Shown here one piece after another: positions 11,235 through 24,483 of a DNA stretch of 64,000 bases. This DNA comes from Vibrio maritimus (GTDB taxonomy: Bacteria; Pseudomonadota; Gammaproteobacteria; Enterobacterales; Vibrionaceae): positions 186,001-250,000 of the forward strand of contig JYJJ01000034.1 of assembly GCA_003263775.1 (NCBI GenBank), in the 5' to 3' direction. The notes beneath the pieces are model-generated. The model saw nothing but the letters and a program-made list of their open reading frames with translations, was not told where the DNA came from and ran no database searches. Every line of letters begins with the position of its first letter. The stretch's first letter is position 1. The translations under genes and the position numbers were made by a program.

Positions 11235-11260
11235 AAAAGAGCACGAATTCGTGCTCTTTT
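11235..11260. terminator. Rho-independent terminator of the copper operon
   Basis: A perfect 26-base palindrome (stem AAAAGAGCACGAA with its complement) ends in TTTT. It lies 24 bases after the cupredoxin stop. Confidence 0.85.
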
Positions 11261-11357
11261 CAGTTTCAAACTATGATAGATATGACAATATGATGTGATC
11301 GATACAAACGGCGACATCCGTACCACTCATGGCAACTTACTAAGGACAAAGCAAAGC

Positions 11358-12019
11358 ATGGAAACGCTAATCAACGCCGATTTTGACCAGCGCGTAGTGA
11401 TACGACCAACAGACTACCAGTGGGTTGGCTCTCCTATGCCCGGCGTAAGTCGCATGCGTTTAGACCGCATTGGTGATGAAGTGGGACGTGTGACATCCAT
11501 CGTACACTATGAGCCAAACAGCGCGTTTTCAGCGCATACCCATAGCGGCGGTGAAGAGTTTTACGTTTTGGAAGGCACCTTTTCCGATGAGCACGGCGAC
11601 TACCCGGCAGGCAGCTATGTCCGTAATCCCATTGGCAGCGCACACACACCGAAAATTGGCTCTGATGGTGCGACTATCTTCGTCAAACTGCACCAGTTCC
11701 ATGAGCAAGACCAAGCTCAGTTTTGCATCAATACATTAAAGCAGTCATGGTATCGAGGATTGGTCGACGGACTCACCGTGATGCCGCTGCATGAGTTTGA
11801 AGCGGAGCATGTTGCACTAGTTAAATGGGCGCCCAATACCCAGTTCAATGCCCACCAGCATTGGGGCGGAGAAGAAATACTAGTACTCGAAGGCACCTTT
11901 TATGACGAGCATGGTGAATACCTAAAGGCACTTGGATCCGCAGTCCTCACCTTAGCAAGCACACCCCCTTCACCAAAGAAGATGGTGCGCTTATTTACGT
12001 CAAGACTGGGCATTTATAG
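11358..12019 (+). CDS. ChrR-like double-cupin protein (one frameshift)
   Basis: Joined length is about 220 residues. Two cupin domains carry the metal ligands: H-T-H-S-G-G-E-E-F in the first and H-Q-H-W-G-G-E-E-I in the second, each followed by V-L-E-G-T-F-x-D-E-H-G. ChrR cupins are the zinc-bound sensor half of anti-sigma factors, but stand-alone copies like this are of unknown role. ATG 11358 has AAGGA upstream. The frame breaks near 11926 (CC should be CCC). After repair the second domain ends normally at TAG 12017-12019. The stop lies six bases from the convergent galM stop. Confidence 0.8.
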
Positions 12020-12025
12020 TCGAGT

Positions 12026-13060
12026 TTATTTGATGGCAAACTCGTAACTTGTACTGTGCTTATACTGATGCTCTGGTCGTAGAATCGCATCAGACTCTTT
12101 CCAGTCGCGATTGGGCGAGTCGGGATAAAACTGAGTTTCCAGCGCAACCCCCTGATAATCTTTGTATAGTCCGCCTAGGCGGTTAGGTGTATTCGCTAGC
12201 CAGTTACCCGTATACAGCTGCATTCCTGGTTTCGTCGTGAAGACGCTCATTTCGACACGTTTGTCAGGAGAGATAAGACGCGCCACCGGTTTGTTACCTT
12301 GGCTTTCTATAAGGTAACAATGATCGTATCCATTCGCTTGCTGTTGCTGCGCATCGGCCAAAAAATGGGTTGAAATAGGTTTCGCTAAATTGAAATCGAA
12401 ACTGGTTTCCGCGACAGCCGCTGGTTCTGAAAAAGGAATGCCGTCAGCTTGAGTTGGCAAATAGTGCGCTGCACGAATCTGCAAGCTATGGCCCAAGATA
12501 TCCTCGTCAGACTCAGCACCCAAAAGATTAAAGTAAGCATGATTGGTGAGGTTAACCGGCGTTGCCGCGGTTGTTGTCGCGCTGTAGTCAATTAGCACCT
12601 GATTTTGTTCGCTAAGGCTATAGCGGACATTCACCGTTAGCTCACCGGGGAACCCTTGGTCACCATCGGCTGAAACTAAACTGAGCTCAACGCTGCTATC
12701 ACTCTTCTCAACCAAACTCCAACGGCGCTTATCAAAGCCATCCAAGCCACCATGTAAGCAGTTGCCTGATTGGTTGGTCGCAACTTGAAATTCTCGGCCA
12801 TCAATCTTAAACCTTCCAGCAGCGATTCGATTGGCAAAGCGGCCAACTGTCGCACCTAAGAAGACCTTTTGACGCGCAAAGTCCTCCATCGTCTCAATGC
12901 CCAACAGCACTTCTCGTTTTTCATTGTCGATAGGGAGCTTACAACTGAGCCACGTCGCACCGACATCCATCACCGTTACTTCCATCCCAGAAGCATTCGA
13001 CAAGGTGTACAGTGAAGGCGGTTTGCCGTCCGCTGCAATTCCACTCATTGTGGCTGTCAT
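12026..13060 (-). CDS. galM: Aldose 1-epimerase (galactose mutarotase)
   Basis: The 344-residue protein converts beta- to alpha-galactose, the first Leloir step. Seen: G-R-F-A-N-R-I near residue 75, N-L-T-N-H-A-Y-F-N-L holding the catalytic His (about 170-180), and A-L-E-T-Q-F-Y-P-D-S-P-N holding the catalytic Glu (about 310). It is the last gene of a galT-galK-galM run, 31 bases after galK. It has the expected family length and no defect. Confidence 0.93.
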   Translation of the reverse strand: MTATMSGIAADGKPPSLYTLSNASGMEVTVMDVGATWLSCKLPIDNEKREVLLGIETMEDFARQKVFLGATVGRFANRIAAGRFKIDGREFQVATNQSGNCLHGGLDGFDKRRWSLVEKSDSSVELSLVSADGDQGFPGELTVNVRYSLSEQNQVLIDYSATTTAATPVNLTNHAYFNLLGAESDEDILGHSLQIRAAHYLPTQADGIPFSEPAAVAETSFDFNLAKPISTHFLADAQQQQANGYDHCYLIESQGNKPVARLISPDKRVEMSVFTTKPGMQLYTGNWLANTPNRLGGLYKDYQGVALETQFYPDSPNRDWKESDAILRPEHQYKHSTSYEFAIK

Positions 13061-13091
13061 CGCAATCCTCTTATCTCAAAGTAAGTCATTC

Positions 13092-14258
13092 TCAATGCTC
13101 AAGCACTTCTACAACACCTGACCCTGCACTTGCTTGGCACACATAGATAGACGCTTGCAATCCAGTGGCTGCCTGATACTTCTCGGTCACAGCTTGCTCA
13201 ACCGCATCGGTTAGACTTGGCGGGATCAATGCAACGATGCAGCCACCAAAGCCGCCGCCAGTCATTCGCACGCCACCTTGGTCGCCAATCACATCTTTGA
13301 CAATGTCGACTAAACAATCTATTTCGCTCACGGTGATCTCAAAATCATCACGCATCGAAGCGTGTGATTCGGCCATAAGCTCGCCCAATCGTTTCATGTC
13401 TTGAGCTCGCAATGCCTTCGCAGCCTCAAGTGTTCGGTCATTTTCAGTGATAACGTGGCGCGCTCTTTTAGCAACAACGTCTTCTAAGTTTTGTTGGTTT
13501 TGATTGAACTCTTCAATACTCACATCACGCAGCGCTTTGACGCCAAATACCTGAGCGGCTTTTTCGCACTGCAGGCGTCTAGTGTTGTACTCACTGTCGA
13601 CAAGGCCGCGCTGCTTATTGGAGTTGATGATGACCACTGCCATTGCCTCTGGCATCGACACCGCTTCCGATTCTAACGTGCGACAATCAAGCAACATGGC
13701 GTGATTTTGCTCGCCTTTGGCAGAAATCATTTGATCCATAATTCCGCAGTTGCAGCCCACAAACTCATTTTCAGCTTGCTGACCATTGAGCGCGATTTCC
13801 GCTTGGCTGATATCGAGATCGTAAAGGGTTTTGAAAGTCTGCCCGATCACCACTTCCAAAGCTGCAGAAGAGCTCAGACCCGCGCCTTGAGGAACATTGC
13901 CGGTGACACAAATGTCAGCGCCACTGAAGGTGTAGCCTCGGGCTAGCAAGAATTTCACCACACCACGAATGTAGTTTGCCCACATTTTTCCTGGCAAAAA
14001 CTCTATCGGTTTAGAGAGGTCAAATTCATCGGTATCATTGCCATAATCGACCGATACCAAGCGAATCAGGTTGTCTTCGCGCTTTGCAGCAGCGACGACG
14101 GTTTGGTAGTTGATGGCACAGGGCAACACAAAGCCATCGTTATAATCGGTATGTTCGCCAATTAAGTTCACTCGACCTGGCGCTTGAATAATATGAGTCG
14201 GTTGATAGTCCAATACCTGTTTAAACACGCTTTTCACGTTAGTTATTAATTCAGACAT
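13092..14258 (-). CDS. galK: Galactokinase
   Basis: The 388-residue GHMP kinase phosphorylates galactose to galactose-1-phosphate. All three family motifs are present: [12 protein letters not shown] (galactose binding, about 28-39), G-L-S-S-S-A-A-L-E (ATP loop, about 128), and M-T-G-G-G-F-G-G-C near 340. It lies between galT and galM on the same strand and is intact. Confidence 0.95.
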   Translation of the reverse strand: MSELITNVKSVFKQVLDYQPTHIIQAPGRVNLIGEHTDYNDGFVLPCAINYQTVVAAAKREDNLIRLVSVDYGNDTDEFDLSKPIEFLPGKMWANYIRGVVKFLLARGYTFSGADICVTGNVPQGAGLSSSAALEVVIGQTFKTLYDLDISQAEIALNGQQAENEFVGCNCGIMDQMISAKGEQNHAMLLDCRTLESEAVSMPEAMAVVIINSNKQRGLVDSEYNTRRLQCEKAAQVFGVKALRDVSIEEFNQNQQNLEDVVAKRARHVITENDRTLEAAKALRAQDMKRLGELMAESHASMRDDFEITVSEIDCLVDIVKDVIGDQGGVRMTGGGFGGCIVALIPPSLTDAVEQAVTEKYQAATGLQASIYVCQASAGSGVVEVLEH

Positions 14259-14316
14259 AATACGCCCTCAATCCTTGGCTAATCACGCGCGTCGGCCGCC
14301 GTCTAAAATAGGGTGG

Positions 14317-15369
14317 TTACTGCTCTTTGTAATGCACATCACTCAACGCTCTTAGTCGCTCAGCTGCTTGCTCTGCCGTTAAATCACGCTGTGATTCGGC
14401 GAGCATTTCATAACCCACCATAAACTTTCTCACTGTTGCGCTACGCAGCAGTGGCGGATAAAACAAGGCATGTAACTGCCAGTGCTCAATATCATTACAG
14501 GCTTCAAAGAACGGCGCGAAGTGCCAACCCATGGAATATGGGAAAGAGCACTGGAATAAGTTGTCATAGCGGCTGGTCAGTTTTTTCATCGCCACCGCCA
14601 AATCATCTCGCTGCTCATCGCTGAGTTCGCTCATACGACGAACATGCGCTTTTGGTAGCAACATGGTTTCAAATGGCCACGCTGCCCAATAAGGCACAAC
14701 AGCAAGCCAATGCTCAGTTTCAACCACGGTTCTTGAACCGTCTTGTCGCTCCGCCTCCACATAATCGACCAGCAAATTTGAGCCATATTGCTCAAAATAC
14801 TCTCGTAAGTGCTTATCTTTGCGCTCGATTTCATTTGGCAAAAAGCTGTTCGCCCAAATCTGGCCGTGGGGATGCGGTTGTGAGCACCCCATGGTTTCGC
14901 CCTTGTTCTCAAACGCTTGCACCCAAACGTATTCCTTGCCTAGCTCTTCAATTTGCTCATTCCAGGTATCAATAACGCCTCTAATTTTGCTGACGCTGAG
15001 CTCAGGCAAAGTTTTGCTGTGATCAGGAGAGAAGCAGATCACTCGGCTTAAACCACGTACCCCTTGGGTTCTGAACAAGGGGTTGTCGGATTGCGGTGCA
15101 TCGGGAGAGTCCGGCATTAGTGCCGCGAAATCGTTGCTAAACACGTAAGTACCTTGGTAATCCGGGTTCACATCACCAGAAATACGAGCGTTGGTAGGAC
15201 ACAAGAAGCAGTTTTCATCGAAGCTCGGCAACGCTTGCGTAGCAGGCTTTTCGTCTTGACCGCTCCAAGGCCGCTTAGCACGATGTGGCGATACCAAGAT
15301 CCACTGCCCGGTCAATGGATTGTAACGACGATGTGGATGATCCACTGGGTCAAACTGAATGTCGGTCAT
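14317..15369 (-). CDS. galT: Galactose-1-phosphate uridylyltransferase
   Basis: The 350-residue enzyme exchanges UMP between UDP-glucose and galactose-1-phosphate. The active-site H-P-H is in [11 protein letters not shown], and metal-binding Cys residues sit in C-F-L-C-P-T. ATG 15369 is chosen; a TTG four codons upstream is open but less likely. It heads the galTKM run and lies behind a GalR-type operator. No galE is in the window. Confidence 0.95.
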   Translation of the reverse strand: MTDIQFDPVDHPHRRYNPLTGQWILVSPHRAKRPWSGQDEKPATQALPSFDENCFLCPTNARISGDVNPDYQGTYVFSNDFAALMPDSPDAPQSDNPLFRTQGVRGLSRVICFSPDHSKTLPELSVSKIRGVIDTWNEQIEELGKEYVWVQAFENKGETMGCSQPHPHGQIWANSFLPNEIERKDKHLREYFEQYGSNLLVDYVEAERQDGSRTVVETEHWLAVVPYWAAWPFETMLLPKAHVRRMSELSDEQRDDLAVAMKKLTSRYDNLFQCSFPYSMGWHFAPFFEACNDIEHWQLHALFYPPLLRSATVRKFMVGYEMLAESQRDLTAEQAAERLRALSDVHYKEQ

Positions 15370-15453
15370 AGCTTCTCTCAATAGGTTAATTGCCCGCCGC
15401 TGGACATGGTATCAAGCCTTCTCTCGCTCGATCCGTGATCCAATTCGCGACAA

Positions 15454-15469
15454 TGAAAACGTTTACACA
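15454..15469. promoter_or_regulatory. GalR-type operator upstream of galT
   Basis: The site reads TGAAAACGTTTACACA on the plus strand. Its reverse fits the known GalR/GalS pattern GTGTAANCGNTTNCAC except at the last base. It lies about 90 bases before the galT start and 107 bases after lacZ, so galTKM probably has its own regulated promoter. Confidence 0.75.
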
Positions 15470-15575
15470 GATTTTTCATCAAAGTAAGCCCTAAGATACA
15501 GTGCACTAAGGCGTTACAGCTTGATATCAATAGTGAGTACCGTGAGATTATTGATAACGGTTACAAACCATCAAC

Positions 15576-18684
<3,109 letters not shown>

Positions 18685-18714
18685 CTATGGTTCCATTAAC
18701 AACTGCTTTGAAAC

Positions 18715-18746
18715 AAAAAGAGCGCTCCAATGGTTTGGAAACGCTC
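18715..18746 (-). terminator. Attenuator-like terminator between binding-protein gene and lacZ
   Basis: On the minus strand GAGCG pairs with CGCTC, and an inner TCCAA pairs with TTGGA, followed by TTTTTG. It lies between the binding-protein stop (18777) and the lacZ start (18675). This suits partial termination, giving more transporter than enzyme. Confidence 0.65.
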
Positions 18747-18776
18747 ATTGGTATCGTTATTTAAACGCTTTACAGA

Positions 18777-20006
18777 TTAGTTCTTAAACGTGCGCTGACG
18801 TACTTTTTCAAGACGTTTTAGGATTTGATCCACACGCTCAGGTTTCACCATGAACTCTTGGAAGCCCTTCATGCCTTCTTTCGCCATCGCAGGATCAGTA
18901 TCACGATCGTAGAACTGCGCCGTACCGCTCGCATCTGCCAACATTTCCACGCCGATGTTTAGGAACTCATCATCAGCAGGTTTGGCTTTACTGTTGGTTG
19001 GGATCTGCAGTAGTACATCATTCACCAACTGTTGGATCTCTGGTTTAGCAACAAACGCTAGGAACTTACGTGCATCTTCTTTGTTCTTCGCTTTGGTTGG
19101 GATATGAATGGTATCCATTGGCGCATCTTCTGCGATTGGCACAGCAGGATCGATAACTGGGAATTGGAAGAAGCCCATCTTGCCATCAAGCTCAGCAGGG
19201 AAGTTAGGCGCAATAAAGTTACCAATCAAGTACATAGCCGCTTCACCGTTGTACAAGAACGGCTGCGCTTCCTGCCAAGAGTAGGACGCGTGGTTGTCTA
19301 GGTAGTAGCCAGGCTCGACTAGCTCAGCCCAGTTTGCAAAGGTCTTTTTAACTCGCTCATCAGTGTAAGGTACTTTGCCGTCCATCAAATCGATGTGGAA
19401 ATCAAGACCGTTGGTACGTAGGTTGATGTAGTCGAACCAACCTGCCGCAGTCCATAGGTACTTGGTACCGATAGCAAAAGGCGCGACGTCATTCTTCTTC
19501 AGTGTCGCAGCTGCAGCCTTTAGCTCATCCCACGTTTTTGGTTCAGCGATACCATACTTCTCAAAGATGTCTTTACGGTAGTACACACCCCATTGATAGT
19601 AAGTGTAAGGCACACCATATTGCTTACCATTTACCGTCATCGCTGGCGCTGCCGATTTAAAATCTTGAGCCATGTTGTTGTCAGCCCAAATGTCACTTAC
19701 ATCTTCCAATAGTCCACGATCAACGAATGTTTTCATTCGGTTACCCGCATACCAGAACACAACATCCGGTGGAGACGTGACCAACCAGTTACGAATCGTC
19801 GTCTTGTACGCTTCTTTATCATACAAGTTGTATTTGACCGTAATGTCTGGGTTTTCAGCTTCAAATCGTTTCACGATTTCAGCCCACGCTTCTTTTGGTG
19901 CAGGGTCTGCTTGATCCGAGTTAATCACTAACTCGCCCGCCCAAGCGGTTGTTGAGAGGGACGCGCCAAGTATGGCGGTAGCAGCGAGGTGTTTCACAAT
20001 TTTCAT
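18777..20006 (-). CDS. Sugar ABC transporter, periplasmic binding protein (CUT1)
   Basis: The 409-residue protein has a clean signal peptide (K-I-V-K-H start, cleavage after A-W-A near residue 22). It then shows a family-1 solute-binding fold: V-I-N-S-D near the mature start and an aromatic-rich ligand cleft (W-F-D-Y-I-N-L, Y-Y-Q-W-G-V-Y-Y). It should capture galactosides for the two permeases encoded just upstream in the same operon. ATG 20006 is preferred to an open upstream GTG/TTG region because AAGGA precedes it and the signal peptide starts there. Substrate is inferred from lacZ and GH36 neighbours. Confidence 0.88.
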   Translation of the reverse strand: MKIVKHLAATAILGASLSTTAWAGELVINSDQADPAPKEAWAEIVKRFEAENPDITVKYNLYDKEAYKTTIRNWLVTSPPDVVFWYAGNRMKTFVDRGLLEDVSDIWADNNMAQDFKSAAPAMTVNGKQYGVPYTYYQWGVYYRKDIFEKYGIAEPKTWDELKAAAATLKKNDVAPFAIGTKYLWTAAGWFDYINLRTNGLDFHIDLMDGKVPYTDERVKKTFANWAELVEPGYYLDNHASYSWQEAQPFLYNGEAAMYLIGNFIAPNFPAELDGKMGFFQFPVIDPAVPIAEDAPMDTIHIPTKAKNKEDARKFLAFVAKPEIQQLVNDVLLQIPTNSKAKPADDEFLNIGVEMLADASGTAQFYDRDTDPAMAKEGMKGFQEFMVKPERVDQILKRLEKVRQRTFKN

Positions 20007-20106
20007 AGTAAGATCCTTATTGTCGAGCTTGCGCTCAGGCTCCATTGTTATCGTTATAGCTTGCTGGTCGTCACCAACCAGCACTGATTGTGCGGCTAAA
20101 TCGGGA

Positions 20107-20958
20107 TTAACCTTTGGTTGCTCCCAACGTTAGACCAGCAATAAAGTGACGCTGCATGGTAAAGAACAGCACCACTGGAGGAATTGCAGCGACGACGGCG
20201 CCAGCAGAAATAAACTGCCACGACGCCAACCACTGCCCTTTCAATGCACTCAATCCTGCCGTTACGGGGCGCACTTCATCGCTTTGCACCAAAACCAGCG
20301 CCCAAAAATAGTCATTCCAAATAAAGGTAAACACCAACACAGACAGTGCAGCCAGTGCCGGCCTGACAAGCGGTAACACCACGTGCCAGAAAATTTTCAT
20401 TTCACTCACACCTTCAACGCGCGCCGCCTCAATCAAGGCATCGGGAATACCGACGATAAAGTTGCGCATAAATAGGGTACAGAAGCCGGCTTGGAACGCG
20501 ACGTGGAAGAAGATAAGCGCCCAATGCGTATCATAAAGACCAAAGGTAATGGTGAGATCGCGCACTGGAATCATCAGGATTTGGAACGGAACGAAGTTAC
20601 CTGCGATGAACATCGCAAAGATCCAAATATTGGCCTTGAAGTTATACTTCGCGAGCGCAAACCCTGCCAACGTAGACAGCGCCACCGCGCCTGCAACTGC
20701 GGGCAACGTGATGATCAAACTGTTCAGCAGATACTGCCCCATCGGCGTTGCCGTGAACACTTGCGTGTAGTTTTCAACAAACTGGATATCACTCGGCCAG
20801 CCCCAGTAATTACCTTTGTTGATGTCTTCCATTGAACGAATCGAGGTCATCATCACCGCAATAAGCGGCAACAGCCACATCACAATCGAAATAGGCAGCG
20901 CCACTCGATAGCTGATATTGGTAAAGCGTCCAGATTTTTCTATCGGTTGCGGGTACAT
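20107..20958 (-). CDS. Sugar ABC transporter permease (MalG type)
   Basis: The 283-residue inner-membrane protein has about six hydrophobic helices. The coupling loop carries the EAA motif (E-A-A-R-V-E-G-V-S ... W-x-V-x-L-P-L-V-R-P). It pairs with the MalF-type permease, whose stop overlaps this start by a few bases (TAATG), so translation is probably coupled. The pair with the ATPase and binding protein forms the galactoside importer. Confidence 0.92.
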   Translation of the reverse strand: MYPQPIEKSGRFTNISYRVALPISIVMWLLPLIAVMMTSIRSMEDINKGNYWGWPSDIQFVENYTQVFTATPMGQYLLNSLIITLPAVAGAVALSTLAGFALAKYNFKANIWIFAMFIAGNFVPFQILMIPVRDLTITFGLYDTHWALIFFHVAFQAGFCTLFMRNFIVGIPDALIEAARVEGVSEMKIFWHVVLPLVRPALAALSVLVFTFIWNDYFWALVLVQSDEVRPVTAGLSALKGQWLASWQFISAGAVVAAIPPVVLFFTMQRHFIAGLTLGATKG

Positions 20959-21878
20959 TATTTTTCACTCCTTAGCATTCGCCACAAGAAGTAAGCGATG
21001 TAGATATCCATAATCAGAAACAGAACAACCGATACCGAGGCGCCATAACCCATGCGGTAGTTGAATATTGATTCTTCGTACATTTGATAAGCGAGTACTG
21101 ATGAGCTCCCCCACGGACCACCCGCCGTCATGGTCGCCACTAGGTCAAACGAACGAAGTGCGCCGATAACCGTAACCACGATAGCGATAAACGTCGCTGG
21201 ACGAAGCTGAGGCAACACCACGTACCAAAGCATGCGCAGTTTCTTGGCACCATCAAGGCGCGCAGCCTCCAACTGTTCTGGATCCAGGTTATTCAGACCC
21301 GTGAGATACAAGATCATGCAGTAGGAAATCTGCGGCCACAGACCAGCAGCAATGATCCCGTAAGTCACGTAATCTTCGTTGGATAAAATCGCGATGGCTT
21401 CAATATCGAAAAAGCCAAGTACGATGTTAAACAGACCAAAAGAAGGGTCATAGAACCACGCAAAGACGAGACCCACCACCACTTGAGAGATAACGAAAGG
21501 GAAGAAAAACAGAGATTTAACTACGCGAATCCCTCTTACTTGTTGATTGAGAAAGAGCGCAATAGCCAATCCAATGGGTGGTGCCAACATAAAAAACACC
21601 AACCACAAAAAGTTATTTTTAAGCGAGGTATAGAAGGCTTCTGAGTCAAAAAGCTCTCGGTAGTTGTCGAGACCCACCCAAGTTTTTTCACCCAATCCAT
21701 CCCATTCATAAAAGCTCAGCCAAATACTGTCCAGAATTGGATAGATGACGTAAACAGCAAAAATTAGGATAGCTGGCGCCAAAAATATCCATGGCGCGAC
21801 TTGGGTATTAATACGACTTTTGCGTCGCTGTGACGGTAGCTGATTTTGTGGGTATACCGTTTTCACAGATTGTTCCAT
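20958..21878 (-). CDS. Sugar ABC transporter permease (MalF type)
   Basis: The 306-residue inner-membrane subunit has a cytosolic N-terminus and about six helices, with the EAA loop E-A-A-R-L-D-G-A-K ... L-P-Q-L-R-P. It is the first gene of the leftward transport operon. The upstream gap holds a GalR-type operator shared with the divergent ATPase gene. It is intact and of normal family length. Confidence 0.92.
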   Translation of the reverse strand: MEQSVKTVYPQNQLPSQRRKSRINTQVAPWIFLAPAILIFAVYVIYPILDSIWLSFYEWDGLGEKTWVGLDNYRELFDSEAFYTSLKNNFLWLVFFMLAPPIGLAIALFLNQQVRGIRVVKSLFFFPFVISQVVVGLVFAWFYDPSFGLFNIVLGFFDIEAIAILSNEDYVTYGIIAAGLWPQISYCMILYLTGLNNLDPEQLEAARLDGAKKLRMLWYVVLPQLRPATFIAIVVTVIGALRSFDLVATMTAGGPWGSSSVLAYQMYEESIFNYRMGYGASVSVVLFLIMDIYIAYFLWRMLRSEK

Positions 21879-22032
21879 TTCAAGGTGACTCCCTACCCCA
21901 TCGCAACATATTGTTAACAGTCATTAATTCCTGAAATTATCAACAATAAGCACTGTTTTAGATGGGTTTTAGTGAAAATACACTCGAATATTAGCCAACA
22001 TGGTGAAATGTTGTACTGGTCAAAATGAAAAC

Positions 22033-22048
22033 TGTAAACGTTTCCACA
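22033..22048. promoter_or_regulatory. GalR-type operator between the divergent transport genes
   Basis: TGTAAACGTTTCCACA fits GTGTAANCGNTTNCAC at all but the first position. It lies 155 bases before the permease start and 180 bases before the ATPase start, so it could control both directions of this 349-base gap. No other gene is seen in the gap. Confidence 0.78.
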
Positions 22049-22227
22049 GTTTTCACTCAAAGTCGTTAACAATTTATGATCATGATCAACTATTCTCGGT
22101 TTGACAGCTAACAAGTTGCCAATTAGCGCGTATGGTCATGGTATTCAGAAATCTGGCATTCACAAAAACCGGCGTGAGGATTCACGCTTATTCATGCTGC
22201 CACTTGTCCGCATAACGAGGAGTTCTT

Positions 22228-23316
22228 ATGGCTGACATCCGCTTAAACCAAGTCATCAAACGCTATGGCAAGGTACAAACCATTCACGGCGTCGATCTCG
22301 ACATTAACGATGGCGAATTTGTGGTGTTTGTTGGTCCATCGGGCTGCGGCAAGTCGACATTGCTGCGCCTAGTCGCCGGTTTAGAAGAGATCAGCGACGG
22401 CGAGATCTTCATCAATGAGGAGAAAGTAAACGACGTCGATCCTGCTGAGCGCGGGGTGGCAATGGTGTTTCAGTCCTACGCTCTCTACCCGCACATGACG
22501 GTTGAAGAGAACATGGGTTTTGGCCTCAAGATGAATAATCACCCTAAAGAGTACATCCATAAACAAGTGCAAAATGCCGCCAAGACATTGCAACTCGAAC
22601 ACCTTCTCAAGCGCAAACCCAAAGAGCTCTCTGGTGGTCAAAGGCAGCGTGTTGCGATTGGTCGTGCGATAGTACGTAATCCAAAGGTCTTTTTGTTCGA
22701 TGAGCCACTTTCCAACCTTGATGCCGAGCTTCGCGTTGATATGCGTCTGCAGATCGCCAAGCTGCACCAAGACCTCGCCAACACCATGATTTACGTCACC
22801 CATGACCAAGTGGAAGCGATGACACTGGCCGATAAAATTGTGGTGCTTCGAGATGGCCGAGTTGAGCAAGTAGGTAGTCCATTGGAGCTGTATCACTCAC
22901 CACAAAATGAGTTTGTGGCCGGCTTTATTGGATCGCCAAAAATGAACTTCATTCCTGTTCATGTTGAGCAAGTCAACGAGCAAGAGATTACGGTTAAAAC
23001 CGCGAAAGGTGAGCAGTTCACATTGCCAAGAACCGCGGAGCAAGCTCCAAAGGCCAGTGATGCACTTACCTTAGGCGTCAGACCAGAGCACCTTACGCTT
23101 AATCACGACAACCCGGTTAGATTCGAATTCCAAAGTGAAGTCGTCGAAAGGCTAGGCAACAGTACGTATTTGTTTGGCCAAGCTTCTGGCGTCGATGGTT
23201 TCAAAGTTCACCTGCCGGGCGATCAGGCTGTAAACAAGTTTGAGGAAGTCGCCATTAGCTGCAGCTATGCCGATGTTCATCTGTTTGATGCCGAGGGTCA
23301 ACGAGTGACTTTATAG
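22228..23316 (+). CDS. Sugar ABC transporter ATPase (MalK/UgpC family)
   Basis: The 362-residue ATPase shows Walker A G-P-S-G-C-G-K-S-T (about 37-45), the signature L-S-G-G-Q-R-Q-R-V (about 134), Walker B F-L-F-D-E-P-L-S-N-L-D, and the H-loop T-H-D-Q. A C-terminal OB-type regulatory domain as in MalK follows. It energises the galactoside importer encoded across the promoter region. A GAGGAG-like ribosome site precedes the ATG. It is intact. Confidence 0.93.
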   Translation: MADIRLNQVIKRYGKVQTIHGVDLDINDGEFVVFVGPSGCGKSTLLRLVAGLEEISDGEIFINEEKVNDVDPAERGVAMVFQSYALYPHMTVEENMGFGLKMNNHPKEYIHKQVQNAAKTLQLEHLLKRKPKELSGGQRQRVAIGRAIVRNPKVFLFDEPLSNLDAELRVDMRLQIAKLHQDLANTMIYVTHDQVEAMTLADKIVVLRDGRVEQVGSPLELYHSPQNEFVAGFIGSPKMNFIPVHVEQVNEQEITVKTAKGEQFTLPRTAEQAPKASDALTLGVRPEHLTLNHDNPVRFEFQSEVVERLGNSTYLFGQASGVDGFKVHLPGDQAVNKFEEVAISCSYADVHLFDAEGQRVTL

Positions 23317-23453
23317 CCAACAATGCGAGTGAGCTTTGAAAAAAAACGTAACTCTAATGCTCACAACGTACTGTTAAACATACAAATTGAACTCTGAGAT
23401 CAAACGAGTTTTAATACTCGCCATCGTAATAGTTCCTATGCAAAAGGTGCCCC

Positions 23454-24451
23454 ATGGCAACCATAAAAGATGTCGCTAAAGAAGCAGGAGTCTCTGTTGC
23501 CACAGTGTCTCGTGTTATTAATAAATCGCCTAAAGCCAGCCAGTCTTCCATCGACTCAGTGTCTGCGGCGATGAAAAAGTTGGGCTATCGCCCCAATGCG
23601 GCAGCAAGAGCGCTGGTCAGCCAAAGTACCAATACCATCGGCGTCGTGGTTTCTGATGTCTCGGATCCGTTTTTTGGCACCTTAATCAAATCGGTGGATC
23701 AAGTTGCCAGAGAAGCGGGCAAGCACATCCTGATCGGCAATGGCTATCACAATGCCGACGACGAGCGCCACGCCTTAGAGTTACTTATCAATAGTCGCTG
23801 CGAAGCAATTATTCTGCACGCAAAAGGACTCAGTGATGAAGAGCTCATCAACTACGCCAAAGAAGTGAAAGGCTGGTGATCATTAACCGCTTTATTCCAG
23901 AAATCGAATCACGCTGTATTTCCCTCGACAATGAACGCGGCGCCTATCTTGCGACGCTGCATCTCATTAAGTCCGGTCATCGCAACATTGCCTGCATTGC
24001 TTCTTCCCAAGACATTGAAGATACCCATCAGCGCATCAAGGGCTATCGAACGGCTCTAGAAGATCACGGTATTCTGCTTTCCAAAAACTACATTGAAGCA
24101 GGTGAGCCTAGCAGTGATGGCGGCGAACTCGCCATGACCAATTTACTGTCTAAATCGTTAGATATTACTGCGGTAGTCACCTACAACGACTACATGGCTG
24201 CAGGCGCAATTCAAGCGCTTGAAAATAATGCCATTTCGGTCCCTAAAGACATTTCTGTTATTGGTTTCGATGACGGCTTAATCGCCCGCTTTGTGCACCC
24301 ACACCTCACAACCGTGCGCTACCCAATCGCAATGATGGCCGAACGTGCCGCTCGGTTAGCATTACTGCTGTCTCGCGGCGATGCCATCGAAGATGACCCA
24401 ATTGTGTTTACGCCAACACTTGTCCAACGTAAATCTGTATTCGCGCGCTAG
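23454..24451 (+). CDS. galR: GalR, LacI-family galactose repressor (one frameshift)
   Basis: Joined length is about 332 residues. The helix-turn-helix (M-A-T-I-K-D-V-A-K-E-A-G-V-S-V-A-T-V-S-R) is followed by the hinge and a periplasmic-binding-like sensor. It is close to E. coli GalR throughout, including D-V-S-D-P-F-F-G, I-G-N-G-Y-H-N and I-G-F-D-D. The frame breaks near 23875. One extra base there (GGCTGG to GGCCTGG or GGCTTGG) restores V-K-G-L-V-I-I-N-R, conserved in the family. It likely represses the whole locus through the two GalR-type operators and is released by galactose. Confidence 0.9.
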
Positions 24452-24483
24452 CCAAAGCGCGCCCTTCATAAATAGGTGGTTGA

